Assembly (NCBI GenBank): GCA_030407315.1
Contig: JALQPE010000598.1
Span: 186,001-250,000 of the forward strand
DNA from: Asparagopsis taxiformis
Taxonomy: Eukaryota > Rhodophyta > Florideophyceae > Bonnemaisoniales > Bonnemaisoniaceae
Direction of reading: 5' to 3'
Length of the DNA: 64,000 nucleotides
Made by a program: the position numbers and the translations under genes. The notes beneath the pieces are model-generated. The model saw nothing but the letters and a program-made list of their open reading frames with translations. It did no database searches and had not been told where the DNA came from. This document shows positions 10,890 through 20,391 of the stretch, piece after piece (position 1 is the stretch's first letter; the number at the start of each line of letters is the position of its first letter).

Positions 10890-12032
10890 ATGGCACACGA
10901 TCCACGCTTCGGCTTCGACCCTGTTGCCGCCTTCCTACAGCGTCCACTCGATGAAATTGTTCGCAACCAACCGCAACAATCGCCGCAATCAGCGCATCTC
11001 GATCGCTCCGTGCACACGCTCGAGCAGCAAGCCGCCACTTACTCCTGGGCGGCCGTGCTGCAGCTCTCAGCATCATTGCTTGCATCGGACGAAGACGAAG
11101 CATCAACACTCCTTCCACATCAGCGTCTGCTCTGCACATCCTTTCGCGCACTAGCGCTTCTCCAGACGCGCCAACTCGAACGTGCCAGCGACGCCATCAG
11201 CGAGCTCGGCTCGTTGCATGCTTCCAATCCGCAATACCACTACCAAACGTATCCGCAGCACTATTCCGACACGCAAACGGGCTCGTTTGTGCCGTTCCAA
11301 TTGCGTGTGCTCGATGTGGAAGTTCGCGCACGCCAATCGGACCAAACTGCTATCCATGATGCATACCGTCTCAGACACGAATGCACGCGGCAGATGCGGC
11401 TGACAACTCTGGATGCGGCCGTCGCGACGTGGCGCATGCGCGAAGCGCTCGTGCTCTCCTGCATAGCCAGCTACCATCTCAAGGAGCAGCAGTACGATGC
11501 GGCGGTCGATGTGGCGCGGCAACTGCTCGTGCAGCAATCGCGGAGCGCGCGTGCGTTGTACATGTATGCGCGTGTGCTGATGCACGTCGGTGATTTAGAG
11601 GGCGCCGATGTGGCGCTGGGCGAGGCGGCGCGGGCAAGCGACGACTCGGCGGCGCTGCAGCACGTGCATAGAGGGATGTTGCTGGCGGCGAGGGGCCAGT
11701 TTCAAGAGGCGTTGCTGCAGTACGATGAGGCATTGGAAAAGGAGGAAAGTGACGGTGATGGGGCGGGGAGTAACGTGTGGGTTTTCACTTTGAATAACAC
11801 GGCTATTTGTTTAATGCATTGTGGTAGACTGGCGGAAGCTATCGATCGACTTGAAAACACTCTTCGGCGAAATGCAGAGGTGGCGCTCGACGAAGGAGTG
11901 GTGTTCAATCTTTCGACACTGTACGACCTGGCTTATCCGGACAATTGCACGGAGAAGAAGCGCGTGTTGCAGAAATTGGCATTGCGGTTCGGGAGACAGG
12001 GATTCAATTTAGACAGGGTTAACCTAGTGTAG
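10890..12032 (+). CDS. TRAPPC12: TRAPPC12-like TPR protein
   Basis: A 380-residue protein with several tetratricopeptide repeats (about residues 190-345). The C-terminal block resembles TRAPPC12/TTC15, a subunit of the TRAPPIII tethering complex acting in ER-Golgi transport and autophagy. The best match is FTLNNTAICLMHCGRLAEAI, then DEGVVFNLSTLYDL and KKRVLQKLALRFGRQGFNLD, the same order as at the TRAPPC12 C-terminus. The algal protein is much shorter than the animal one and lacks its long disordered N-terminus. The ATG at 10890 is chosen because the upstream open frame is low-complexity leader-like sequence. A TGTACA motif follows 36 bp after the stop. Confidence 0.82.
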   Translation: MAHDPRFGFDPVAAFLQRPLDEIVRNQPQQSPQSAHLDRSVHTLEQQAATYSWAAVLQLSASLLASDEDEASTLLPHQRLLCTSFRALALLQTRQLERASDAISELGSLHASNPQYHYQTYPQHYSDTQTGSFVPFQLRVLDVEVRARQSDQTAIHDAYRLRHECTRQMRLTTLDAAVATWRMREALVLSCIASYHLKEQQYDAAVDVARQLLVQQSRSARALYMYARVLMHVGDLEGADVALGEAARASDDSAALQHVHRGMLLAARGQFQEALLQYDEALEKEESDGDGAGSNVWVFTLNNTAICLMHCGRLAEAIDRLENTLRRNAEVALDEGVVFNLSTLYDLAYPDNCTEKKRVLQKLALRFGRQGFNLDRVNLV

Positions 12033-12380
12033 ATAAGTGAGTGGTTTACCAGTTAATGGTGCATAAATGTACATATTGCTACACAGTCAAGTTAGCAGTC
12101 TTGTTGGTTAATGTGCGGTGCGTCCCTTTGAGCGTTTGGCCTTGCGCAATGCGGCGACGGTGGCATCGGAGGTGTTGTTGCCGCCGTTGTTAGAATCAGT
12201 GAGTGGTTGAGATGTTGGGCAGAAGCAGTGCGAGTAGCAGGAGCACAAGTTGGAGATCATGACGATGGGGCGGGGGTCAAGTTAGGCCGATGATGAAGGT
12301 GTCCACAGGTCGATGGGCAAGTCGTGTTGCTCGTTTATATATGGAGCGAGTTGAGGTATAATTAGTGCATCATACGCGCG
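12033..12380. other. Intergenic region with TATA-like motif
   Basis: Follows the TRAPPC12-like gene. It includes TGTACA at 12068-12073 near the expected 3' end, and a TTTATATATGG motif at about 12332-12342, roughly 40 bp before the ATG of the next weak ORF. Confidence 0.35.
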
Positions 12381-12809
12381 ATGGTTTGTCATGACGGCAC
12401 ATGTTTTGTTTCCGCGAGACAGCAGGTCACAGGTGGAGAAATGATTATCTACAAGAAAATGGGGCGCGTCAACACGACGGTGGACAAGACGATGCGTAAA
12501 CGGCGCCCCCTACTCGCGTCGTTTTCAATGATCGTTTTGGGAATGCTTTCCCGCGCGCACGTGTCGACAATTACACAGCCGCGCGGCCTGCTGCGCGGCG
12601 CGGCGCGGCGCGGCATGGCATGGCGTGGCGTGGCGTGTCGCACCGATGTGACGATTGTGCGGCGCGGCGTTGAAGCGCGTCAGAAACACTCACATCGCAA
12701 CGTGCCGCCCTGTGTTGACGCCGTCAAATTACATAGACAACGCAGAAATCGCTTGTATGTTTCTGCGCGCTTCACGCGTCGAAACGGCAACGCACTGGTC
12801 CTCGACTGA
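12381..12809 (+). CDS. Hypothetical small protein (weak)
   Basis: ORF of 142 codons with ATG start, preceded about 40 bp upstream by TTTATATATGG that could be a TATA box. An internal stretch starting at an in-frame Met near residue 38 (MRKRRPLLASFSMIVLGMLS) looks like a signal peptide. The middle is low-complexity (RGAARRGMAWRGVA) because it runs through a GCGGC/GGCATGGC repeat. I recognise no domain. It may be chance in GC-rich DNA. Confidence 0.25.
   Translation: MVCHDGTCFVSARQQVTGGEMIIYKKMGRVNTTVDKTMRKRRPLLASFSMIVLGMLSRAHVSTITQPRGLLRGAARRGMAWRGVACRTDVTIVRRGVEARQKHSHRNVPPCVDAVKLHRQRRNRLYVSARFTRRNGNALVLD
12590..12645. repeat. GC-rich short tandem repeat (GGCGC / GGCATGGC)
   Basis: A run of GGCGCGGCGC units grading into GGCATGGC and GGCGTGGC units. 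It is read directly as a degenerate microsatellite and would account for the low-complexity stretch in the overlapping ORF. Confidence 0.7.
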
Positions 12810-13813
12810 GAAACTACAAATTTAGTTTCGACAACATTCATGACAACACCTACTGTAATTCGACCCGTTTCTCCACAACTGTAAGACAGCTTGCGCCGCG
12901 TGCTCGTCTGGCCGTACTGTCGTCATGTTCGTTATGTTTTCGCCAAGTTAAAAATCATCATAGGCCAATCTCGCTCCAATTCATTCTCTAAAGCGCACCT
13001 TTATCATCAAAGCTACACTTGTGCACTAAGCTCAACATGTCACCACGTGCTTTCCACGCCATACTCCGCATAAAACAACAACTGTCACAAGCCCCCTCCA
13101 TCATTACAGCCGACACATCCCGAAACGACTCAGCGCGTGCTGTCCCATCCATCCATCCATCCACCCCCGCCACTACCCGCCATATACCGCGTCCGCGCGC
13201 TAGTACAGCTCGTTGTTCATAATGACGGGATAGGCGCGCAGGGGGTCGGACACGAGCGGGTGACGCGTGCGCGCACGGCGTCTGAAACGAGCAAATCGTT
13301 TGGACCAGCCAGTGTCGTCCACAAGGTCGTCCGTGTAAGCGCCAATGAACTGCGTCGGGTCGTCGTCACACGGCGAGCGTTGCTGACGTCGGTGCCAAAA
13401 ACAGACGCGCGCCCGCGCGGTCGACGCCATCGACGGTCGTTGCGACGCCAATTGGGCGAGTGTTTGCGCGGACGCGCGTGGATGTGTCGACGCGACGCGC
13501 GTATACCTCATGGTTTGTGTCGCTGTCGACGACACATGTTGTTGATGCAACGATGCGGCAGCTCGACGATATGCGAATCGGGCGTGTGCGAGCGCTTGAA
13601 ATGCAGCACGACGATTGGCCAATAACCTGCCGGTATGCTTCCGCACTGCGCTGCGCTCGGCTGCGGATTTGTCATGATGGAGCGTGTGCGCGCGTATGAG
13701 TGTTTGAATTGACAGACAGTGCTCACGTGATGAATTGGGTTTAATTTATAATCATGTCGGTATTCACACAGCTATCCATCTATCTAGCTAGCTATCTATC
13801 AATCTCGAGCGCG
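12810..13813. other. Gene-poor region with weak ORFs and microsatellites
   Basis: Opposed ORFs overlap here (minus 13200-13646, plus 13137-13625) without any domain. The minus ORF has no ATG at its upstream end. Short CATC repeats at about 13146-13163 and a run of CTAT/CTAG units at about 13770-13805 (CTATCTAGCTAGCTATCTAT) are present. Confidence 0.4.
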
Positions 13814-14185
13814 TCAGAAAAAGCCGTTGTTCATCACCAGAACCGCCGCCGTATTGTCTCTCTTGTCCGGACCTGATGCGGACGCGACTGGACGTCGCTT
13901 CCCCGACTTGGTCTTTTTCGATTTGGAGCGCGGCTTCACAGGCTTGGGCTTGGGCGTCGCGTCGGATGCCGATGCCGATGCGGTCGGTACCGTTGGCGCG
14001 GAGGTTTGTCGTGTGACGATCGCCGCGTCTACGTTCCTCGATCGCGCGTGGGAGAGCGATTTGCGCTGCGTGGGCAGACGATGCGTGTTGCCCGGTGCAG
14101 TGGGTGTCGTCGCTGCCGACGCATCGGACGCGGAAGAGGCGGCGCGTGCGCTCGTTTTGGATTTTCTCGACCTGAATAAGTGCAT
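13814..14185 (-). CDS. Hypothetical basic Ser/Ala/Lys-rich protein
   Basis: ORF of 123 residues with ATG start, rich in Ser, Ala, Thr, Lys and Arg, with a strongly basic segment (KPRSKSKKTKSGKRRP) that could act as a nuclear localisation or nucleic-acid binding signal. A TATATATA motif lies about 65-75 bp upstream on the same strand (around 14250-14258), which supports a real gene. I recognise no family. Its C-terminal VLVMNNGFF is similar to the end of another minus-strand ORF at 13200-13646 (PVIMNNELY). Confidence 0.4.
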   Translation of the reverse strand: MHLFRSRKSKTSARAASSASDASAATTPTAPGNTHRLPTQRKSLSHARSRNVDAAIVTRQTSAPTVPTASASASDATPKPKPVKPRSKSKKTKSGKRRPVASASGPDKRDNTAAVLVMNNGFF

Positions 14186-14248
14186 TGTGTGGGTTGAATT
14201 GGTGCGGATAGATAGATGCAGCGATCGAGCGCCAGTGCGCTTTTGTTG

Positions 14249-14260
14249 TTATATATAGTG
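14249..14260 (-). promoter_or_regulatory. TATA-like element upstream of hypothetical gene
   Basis: TATATATA read on the minus strand about 65-75 bp upstream of the ATG at 14185. The spacing fits a core promoter with a short leader. Position is approximate and function is inferred. Confidence 0.35.
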
Positions 14261-16612
14261 CAATGTCAGAAAATGATATGTAAGTTGGGAGAAAAAGTTG
14301 TGTCCGCTACTTACAATCTGTAACATGCGATAAATGTTCGCAATGGAAACTTGTTGGCTGTTTATGTGGCATGTCGGTGGAGGAGGCTCTATGCATAGCT
14401 GGAAAGAGACCCGGCTTTGAAACAATCCACGTCGCGTGCGTTGTATCAGTTGAACCGGCATATGTGCCGATGCGACGTGTCCGGGATACATCGTATGTGC
14501 AGGTCCTCTACAGAAGGATGACTCTGGTCCACAATCTCGCCGCGACCACAATCGCAATCATCGGCAAACAGTGGCTACCATGCCGGCGTCATGCGGAGCC
14601 CCCTCTTCCATCACATCTTATCTTGCGTCCGTCAATCACCTTGCACCACTTGGTTACAGTGCATGTTGTTTTGCACCCGATTTACAAGTGTCACCCGTAG
14701 CACACTCCGTTGCACACTTTTTATAGACGCACATCCGCTTGGCCATATATATATAAACTCGCTTGCAAAATTCTACCATAATTCCAATCCCATGTCCGCC
14801 TATACTCTCTCCACTTGCAACTGCTCCAAACCTCTTCGTTATAACTCGATGGAACATACGCCATCCTGATTATAAACCACATCCGCTCAAACTCATCTAT
14901 ATATATACACACACACATGCCCAATATACATTGTTTGTCCTCGTGAAACTGATACCCATTTCTTCCCCCACTTATTCTGCAAAACGCAACCTCATTTCAA
15001 TTCATCCCGCCGCACAGCGGAGAAACTTTGCACCTTCATCGACACATCTCCAATTCTCCCCAAACCACAACGACTTACACATGAAACTGTGTTCTCCAAC
15101 ACTTTCGAAACCTACACCCGTATATACAGCATTATCGACCATCAAAACCTCCAAGTCGTCTTGCAATCTGCACCAAATTGCAACGAATGGTAGACCAGGT
15201 CTACACCACAATATCCACAATGCACACCCTCAATCATTCCGCTATCTCCCGTCCATGTTCCATCCACTCAATCACCAATCTCCCAACACCGCAGAGCCCC
15301 CTCCATCAATTCATTCGCACAATCATACCCATCTTCATCTTGAGCAAGCACGTACAAGACGTCTCTCTGTCTATTTCGACATGCTTCCAATCAATTCCAT
15401 TGCGTTATCGAAGATTCATTCGATCACACGCATATTTACCAGTATGTCTGCTCGTGTACACACGCAATTCACACCTGGTTTGTGTGCGGTTGTGGGTCAA
15501 ACAAAAGCGGTGCAGCCGATCCTTACCAATGGGCGACTTCAACTGAACGTCTTTTTGCGCCGCATGAAACAAGCTGCCGCCTCTCTACACGCTTGCATAG
15601 ACGACATGTCTGTCGTTTTGCTTGCTTCCATGTAAGGTAGCTTTCGACGCTTGTTTGATGCGCGGTGTACGTGCGGCATAGCGTCAACCGTCAGCCTCGG
15701 TGAATTTTGTACATCTCACTGACACTTACGAAGATTCGGCTGCTGATGTTGGTGTTGGTGCTTGTATTGATTTGGACAGGTCGTATGCTTGAATTCTTCC
15801 GAGGCTGATAGACAACCAGCGGCTTGCAACATGCCAGGTCGAGAGCATAGAAATTTAATGTCCAGCAATCGCAAGTAGAAAAAATCAATTTCGAAATTTG
15901 CTTCACGAGTATGATACTTTGTGCACAGGGGGCGCGCAGTGTGATACAGCTTCCCAGATGTGCGGTTCGCGGCATGGTAGCCCGAGCCGGCTTTACTCGA
16001 TCGGCACGTGCACCAAGTAACCTGCGGTTACTGACCTGCATATACTTTTTCTGCACAAATGGACACAAGCGTCGAGCTTGCACATGAATTGGTAGTCAGC
16101 TCTAGTTTGGAATGAATCGAGTCCCGTATCATCACGATAAGCATATTATTTGCACGCGTTGGCAGCAGTAAGGATGGTGAGGGATCACTACTGCTGGTAT
16201 AACTAATTAGTTGTTGAGGTATGCAGATGTACCACGTCTTTTTCGATGACTGGTTTTTTATCACGGCTGAATTTGTTGAGCACTTGTACCATTTGAAATA
16301 GTCGTGTCAGCGGAAGGAACTACAAAGTACACTGCCTCATTGTTGGATTCAAGACAACGACGTCAGCAGGGCTTACTACCTTACCCTGTCATATCATTTC
16401 TCGCCGACTTGCTATTCAAGTGTAAACCGCAGCACGAGTCTTTCCAATTCACTCCCCACCAGCAACTCGGCCAATCTCTAGCCAACGATCTACAATCCAC
16501 GTGAAAAACCAAAAAGTATCCAAAAAGCTTGCAGAGAGCAGCGGACAAAGAAGAATCCCGATAAATTTTAACAATGTCAGAACAAAGTCAATATTCGACC
16601 GAAAACAGAGCA
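14261..16612. other. Long gene-poor region
   Basis: About 2.3 kb without a recognisable gene. The plus strand between 14750 and 15430 is markedly G-poor and C/T/A-rich, with TATATATA runs near 14747 and 14900 and a CACACACA run. This composition keeps a 290-codon frame open (14763-15635), but that frame begins at TTG and has no domain. I find no tRNA, snRNA or mobile element. Confidence 0.5.
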
Positions 16613-17026
16613 CTACACAAGCATCTCCTCCGTCTCCTCGACCTTGACACGGGTGCCCGCGTTGGTAACCTTGATATCGAGTTCCGCCGCACGTTGAATG
16701 ATCGCAATGCGCTTTCTAGACGAGGTACCACGGGCGATCTCAGCGCAGTAGGTGCGGTTCTGCATCATGAGAACTTCGAGTTCATTGACGTTGTGCACGA
16801 GGAATTTGTAGAATCCATTGGGGAGCATGTGACGCGTCTTCTTGTTAGAACCGTAGCCAATGTTGGGCATAGAGACCTTTCCACGCCACTTGCGACGCAC
16901 ACGCGAGTCAATACCCTTTGGTCGACGCCATGACTCTGGCACGCGGATCTTCGTGTCCGACTGATGGCGCTTGAATTGTCGCGTGCGCTTCTTGACGATT
17001 TTCAGCGTATTGAGACTCTTCGGCAT
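16613..17026 (-). CDS. RPL32: 60S ribosomal protein eL32
   Basis: A 137-residue component of the large cytosolic ribosomal subunit. Conserved eL32 blocks are all present: [73 protein letters not shown]. Length is typical (about 130-135). ATG at 17026 gives MPKSLNTLK. The open frame further upstream reads through a probable 5'UTR intron and is not coding. Confidence 0.97.
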   Translation of the reverse strand: MPKSLNTLKIVKKRTRQFKRHQSDTKIRVPESWRRPKGIDSRVRRKWRGKVSMPNIGYGSNKKTRHMLPNGFYKFLVHNVNELEVLMMQNRTYCAEIARGTSSRKRIAIIQRAAELDIKVTNAGTRVKVEETEEMLV

Positions 17027-17035
17027 GTTGAAAGA

Positions 17036-17120
17036 CTGTGAGAACAACGCCAGTCAGAGTCGGTTGTCGTTGTCGTTCGGTATCTGCTGGTTGTTCTGCG
17101 CGTGGAGTTGGTGGACTTAC
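17036..17120 (-). other. Probable 5'UTR intron of RPL32
   Basis: Minus-strand GTAAGT donor at 17120, CTCTGACTGG branch-like motif, and GTTGTTCTCACAG acceptor ending at 17036, nine bases before the ATG. An 85-bp leader intron of this kind is common in ribosomal protein genes. It is inferred from motifs. Confidence 0.65.
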
Positions 17121-17511
17121 CTGCCTGTAACGCGAATCACTCAAAACTGGTCGGGATGGAGCGAACGGGTGCGGCTCGACGCTCGATGGCAATGTGATAG
17201 AGGATGATGGACTGAGCAGTATTGCAAGGATCGACGGCGTACCATAACCCTAGGTCGACAACATCACGGATCAAAACATTTTAAAATATTTAATTTTCAG
17301 CTCTGTTTTTCAAAACTAACAGACGTGTTGTCGGTTTTCCTGTCCGCTGGACTTGTTACCCAACCACATTGTTCGCTTAAATTTCAATAAAAAAGCTCCG
17401 CTGGATCACATCCAACATGCCACATGCCCATCTGCCACCACCGTGATCCCACCTTGGCACAATTCTTTCTCTCAGCAGCAATCCACACGCACCCTCTCCA
17501 CAGCCAGAAAG
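17121..17511. other. Divergent intergenic region
   Basis: Shared upstream region of RPL32 (minus) and BDP1 (plus). It has an AT-rich core around 17275-17300. The BDP1 frame is open from 17353 but has no ATG before 17512. No specific site identified. Confidence 0.4.
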
Positions 17512-19122
17512 ATGGCCGAGGAGCAGACAACGACCCAATTGTTACCGCAATCCGAACCGACAAAACTGCCGGCCCTGCATCCCAACAAGCCGCCGCTACA
17601 CCAGCATTCCAAGCCGACCGACGCCGCGACATCAAGTCTGTCAGCGCACTCCAATCTCGAGTCCGAGCCGTCTGAATCGGCCGCGTCGCGCGCAACCAAA
17701 CGCCCATCATCCGCCGAAGCCGACGGGCTTCGCGCAAAACCGCGCCGAAGACGCCGTCCAACCGATGCCACTCGCGCCGCTCGCGCGCGTAACTCCGCCC
17801 CGGTCAACGTGCGTGACATGGCGATCACGGATATCATTTCCGGCATGAACAGACGATTCGGCGGTAAGCCAATGCCGTCTACGGTGCAACGTGCCGCTGA
17901 GAGACGTAAGAGACGGATTGCACTCGCGAATGGACTACCAGACCCGACGGAGGAGCCCGACACGACCGTTGTAGCGGAAAAGGCTGATGCACCGCCAGTT
18001 GAGCCAGAAGAGACGACACAGCAGCCTGCAGAGGAGGAGGATGTGGATACTAATGTTGTTGCGCCGCAAGTTACCCTGGATGAAAATGGCAATATCGTTA
18101 TTGATCAGGCTAGTCTTGTGGTCAGTGCTGGTACGACGATGAATGCAGAGGCTGGTAATGGCGATGTGACGATGATTGAGAACCATGCTTATTCCAATCA
18201 TATCACGTCGGCGACGTATTCGAAGCGAGAATCTCCGCTTAAATGGGAGGCGGCGGAAACTGAAATGTTCTACGAGGCGCTGCGGAAGTTTGGAACGGAT
18301 TTTTCGTTGATGCAAAGATCGTTTCCAAGGCGGAATCGTAAACAGCTCAAGCTCAAGTTTAAACGTGAGGAGCGCGAGAATGGACAGAGGATAGATTTAG
18401 CTCTCAGTGGCCGTCTCGTTCCGTTACCTGCCAGAAAACCACCTCCACCTGCTACAGAGCAAACCGCCCCCGCATGTGATGCAAATCGGGTGGAAGAACA
18501 GGCTGGTGGGCAGGGTGAGCAACCTGGAACGAATACAGAAAACAATGCAGATGAAGCCGGTGAGCAGGGGGGCAGTGGTCAGGATGGCACTGCTCAAGAG
18601 GAGGAAGCTAGTATCGGTAATGCGGGTGGGAAGCTCGCCGCTGCAGTGGAGGCCGGAGCGGACACAGGAGATGGTGTGGATGGTGATGATGAACAGGTAA
18701 ATGAAGCTGAAACTACAGAGCAAGAAAGTCATATTGCTGCGAGTGCAAATGGCCTCGGGGTCTCGATGGATGTCGACAATGGTGCTGGTGGCGGCGACGA
18801 TGCAGTGAAAGGAATGGATGGGAGTGGGCAAGCTGTAGTTAACGCCGATGAAGAGGAACGGGGACAAATTTACTCAGGTAACGGCGTTGCTGATGCTCGA
18901 CAAGATGTTGGTGCTGGTGAACAGAGCGAATTGATGCAATCTGATGGGGTACTAAAGCATCTGGACAGGGAAGCGAATGGGAATACAGGGACAGATGCAA
19001 CTGATGAACAAAACAAAGAAACAGAGACTAATGGTGGGGCTGGGAAACAAAATGTACAAGAGAATGGTGACAGCGAGAAACAAGTCGATGTACAGGAAGG
19101 AGAGCTGGAGCCATCTGCTTAG
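17512..19122 (+). CDS. BDP1: Transcription factor TFIIIB subunit B'' (BDP1)
   Basis: A 536-residue protein. BDP1 joins TBP and BRF1 in TFIIIB to recruit RNA polymerase III to tRNA, 5S and U6 genes. The diagnostic part is the SANT domain (about residues 235-300): SKRESPLKWEAAETEMFYEAL, KFGTDFSLMQRSFPRRNRKQL, LKFKREERENG. An upstream conserved element (MAITDIISGMNRRFGGKPMP) also fits BDP1. The N-terminus is basic and Ser/Ala-rich. The long C-terminus is acidic and rich in Gly, Glu, Asp and Gln, without repeats I can define. It is convergent with eIF4E, the two stops 178 bp apart. Confidence 0.9.
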   Translation: MAEEQTTTQLLPQSEPTKLPALHPNKPPLHQHSKPTDAATSSLSAHSNLESEPSESAASRATKRPSSAEADGLRAKPRRRRRPTDATRAARARNSAPVNVRDMAITDIISGMNRRFGGKPMPSTVQRAAERRKRRIALANGLPDPTEEPDTTVVAEKADAPPVEPEETTQQPAEEEDVDTNVVAPQVTLDENGNIVIDQASLVVSAGTTMNAEAGNGDVTMIENHAYSNHITSATYSKRESPLKWEAAETEMFYEALRKFGTDFSLMQRSFPRRNRKQLKLKFKREERENGQRIDLALSGRLVPLPARKPPPPATEQTAPACDANRVEEQAGGQGEQPGTNTENNADEAGEQGGSGQDGTAQEEEASIGNAGGKLAAAVEAGADTGDGVDGDDEQVNEAETTEQESHIAASANGLGVSMDVDNGAGGGDDAVKGMDGSGQAVVNADEEERGQIYSGNGVADARQDVGAGEQSELMQSDGVLKHLDREANGNTGTDATDEQNKETETNGGAGKQNVQENGDSEKQVDVQEGELEPSA

Positions 19123-19300
19123 ATTGCCGATAGCAGTGGTGGAAATTGAAATCCGAAAGACTAGGGAATGAAGGCCGATGGGCGAATCACTGGTGATATG
19201 TTGGAGTGGTAACAGGCTAGAAACGTCGTAAACAAGTCGGGTGAAGAGGAAAGCTTGTATGTGAATAATATTGTACAGTAAAATGTGTTTACGCAAACAG

Positions 19301-19966
19301 TTATTCAACTTGATAACGGGCTCTCGGTCTACGACTGCCGCCACCCATGGCATCCTTGAAGGCAATATATTCAATCTTGGGCAAGATATCAGCAGTCGCA
19401 CGCCAACGTTCACCAATACTCTCCTGCAACTGTTGATTGAGAGAAGTCTTTGTCCAGATTGCAATTCGGTCGTTTCCACGCTTAATATTGAGAACAATTC
19501 CAGCAATATCATCGCTAAGCTCCGGACTGAAGCCCTCTCCAATAACGGTGAGCACGGTCGTAATCCAGTAGGTATCCAACTGGGGCGACTTACGCGAGCT
19601 CGGGTTGGTAACGCGCCATTCTCCACCGGCAGCGTTTTGCGGATCTTCCCATTTGGGCTCGATGCCGTATTTGAACAGACTGTACGTACTGCCGGTCGGC
19701 AGTTTGGACGGCTCGAGTAGGTTGTTGAAAAGTCTACGCGTCGAAACGAATGGTTAGCACACGTAAAACGACAACGATGAAACAAGTTTGTGATTGACTT
19801 ACGCCCAGAAATCTTCCACTGTGTCGAATGAAGCCACTTGCTGCAAATTGTCAGCCCATTTGCCCTGTTTGTTGCTGGCCATATCATGCCAAAGCGTCCA
19901 TTTGAACTGCAACGGATGCGGCTTTGCTGTTTGTGCGGCCGCGGTCGCTGTTGTCTGCTCGCTCAT
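19301..19966 (-). CDS. EIF4E: Eukaryotic translation initiation factor 4E, two exons
   Basis: Cap-binding protein of 198 residues that recruits mRNA to eIF4G. Exons on the minus strand are 19966-19803 and 19733-19301. The 69-bp intron has GTAAGT, TGCTAACC and GCGTAG. Splicing joins EDFWA to LFNNLLEPSKL, the conserved eIF4E core. The cap-stacking Trp residues are present (FKYGIEPKWEDP and the Trp in the earlier HPLQLKWTLWHD block), as is the basic RIAIWTK segment that contacts phosphates. Length is slightly short of the usual 210-220, mainly at the N-terminus. Confidence 0.95.
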
Positions 19967-20391
19967 TTTCCAGCCGTAGTACTAAACTGCGCTGCGCAAA
20001 ATACAACAACGGCGGGTGTCACCTGGATAGTAATTAAGCTGATGTTCGGTCTACGTCGTAGTCGTCCAGCGGCGCCTCAAGCGACTCAGTTATATGACAT
20101 GAGAGCGTCGAGCGATGTAATCAACAACAATTATACGCTGCACATATACTGTCAGCAACCCATAGCTTACAGTTCGTTATAAAATTTGTGCTCTTTGCTT
20201 CCCAGCACGTCAAATCCCGCCAAGCCCGATTTGATCCGTCACCACTTCTCAGATTTACGACTTCCCCACCAACCTTCCAACTCGCTTGAACCGCACGATG
20301 CGCGAACAACTCAAACGCTCTCCAAGCTAGACGAGCCCTCCGCAACCCTCTGTCTCGCCTTTCCCATCACGAGTCGTCCATTCCCGCGCCA
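19967..20391. other. Divergent intergenic region
   Basis: Upstream region of eIF4E (minus) and the DONSON gene (plus). The 200 bases before DONSON are C-rich and G-poor on the plus strand. No coding sequence recognised. Confidence 0.4.

Noticed and set aside
13200..13646. Minus-strand 148-codon ORF as a gene
   Set aside because: No ATG at its upstream end and no domain; noted only for the shared MNN ending.
14763..15635. 290-codon plus-strand ORF
   Set aside because: Begins at TTG, low-complexity His/Pro/Ser/Thr composition that follows from G-poor DNA, no recognisable domain.
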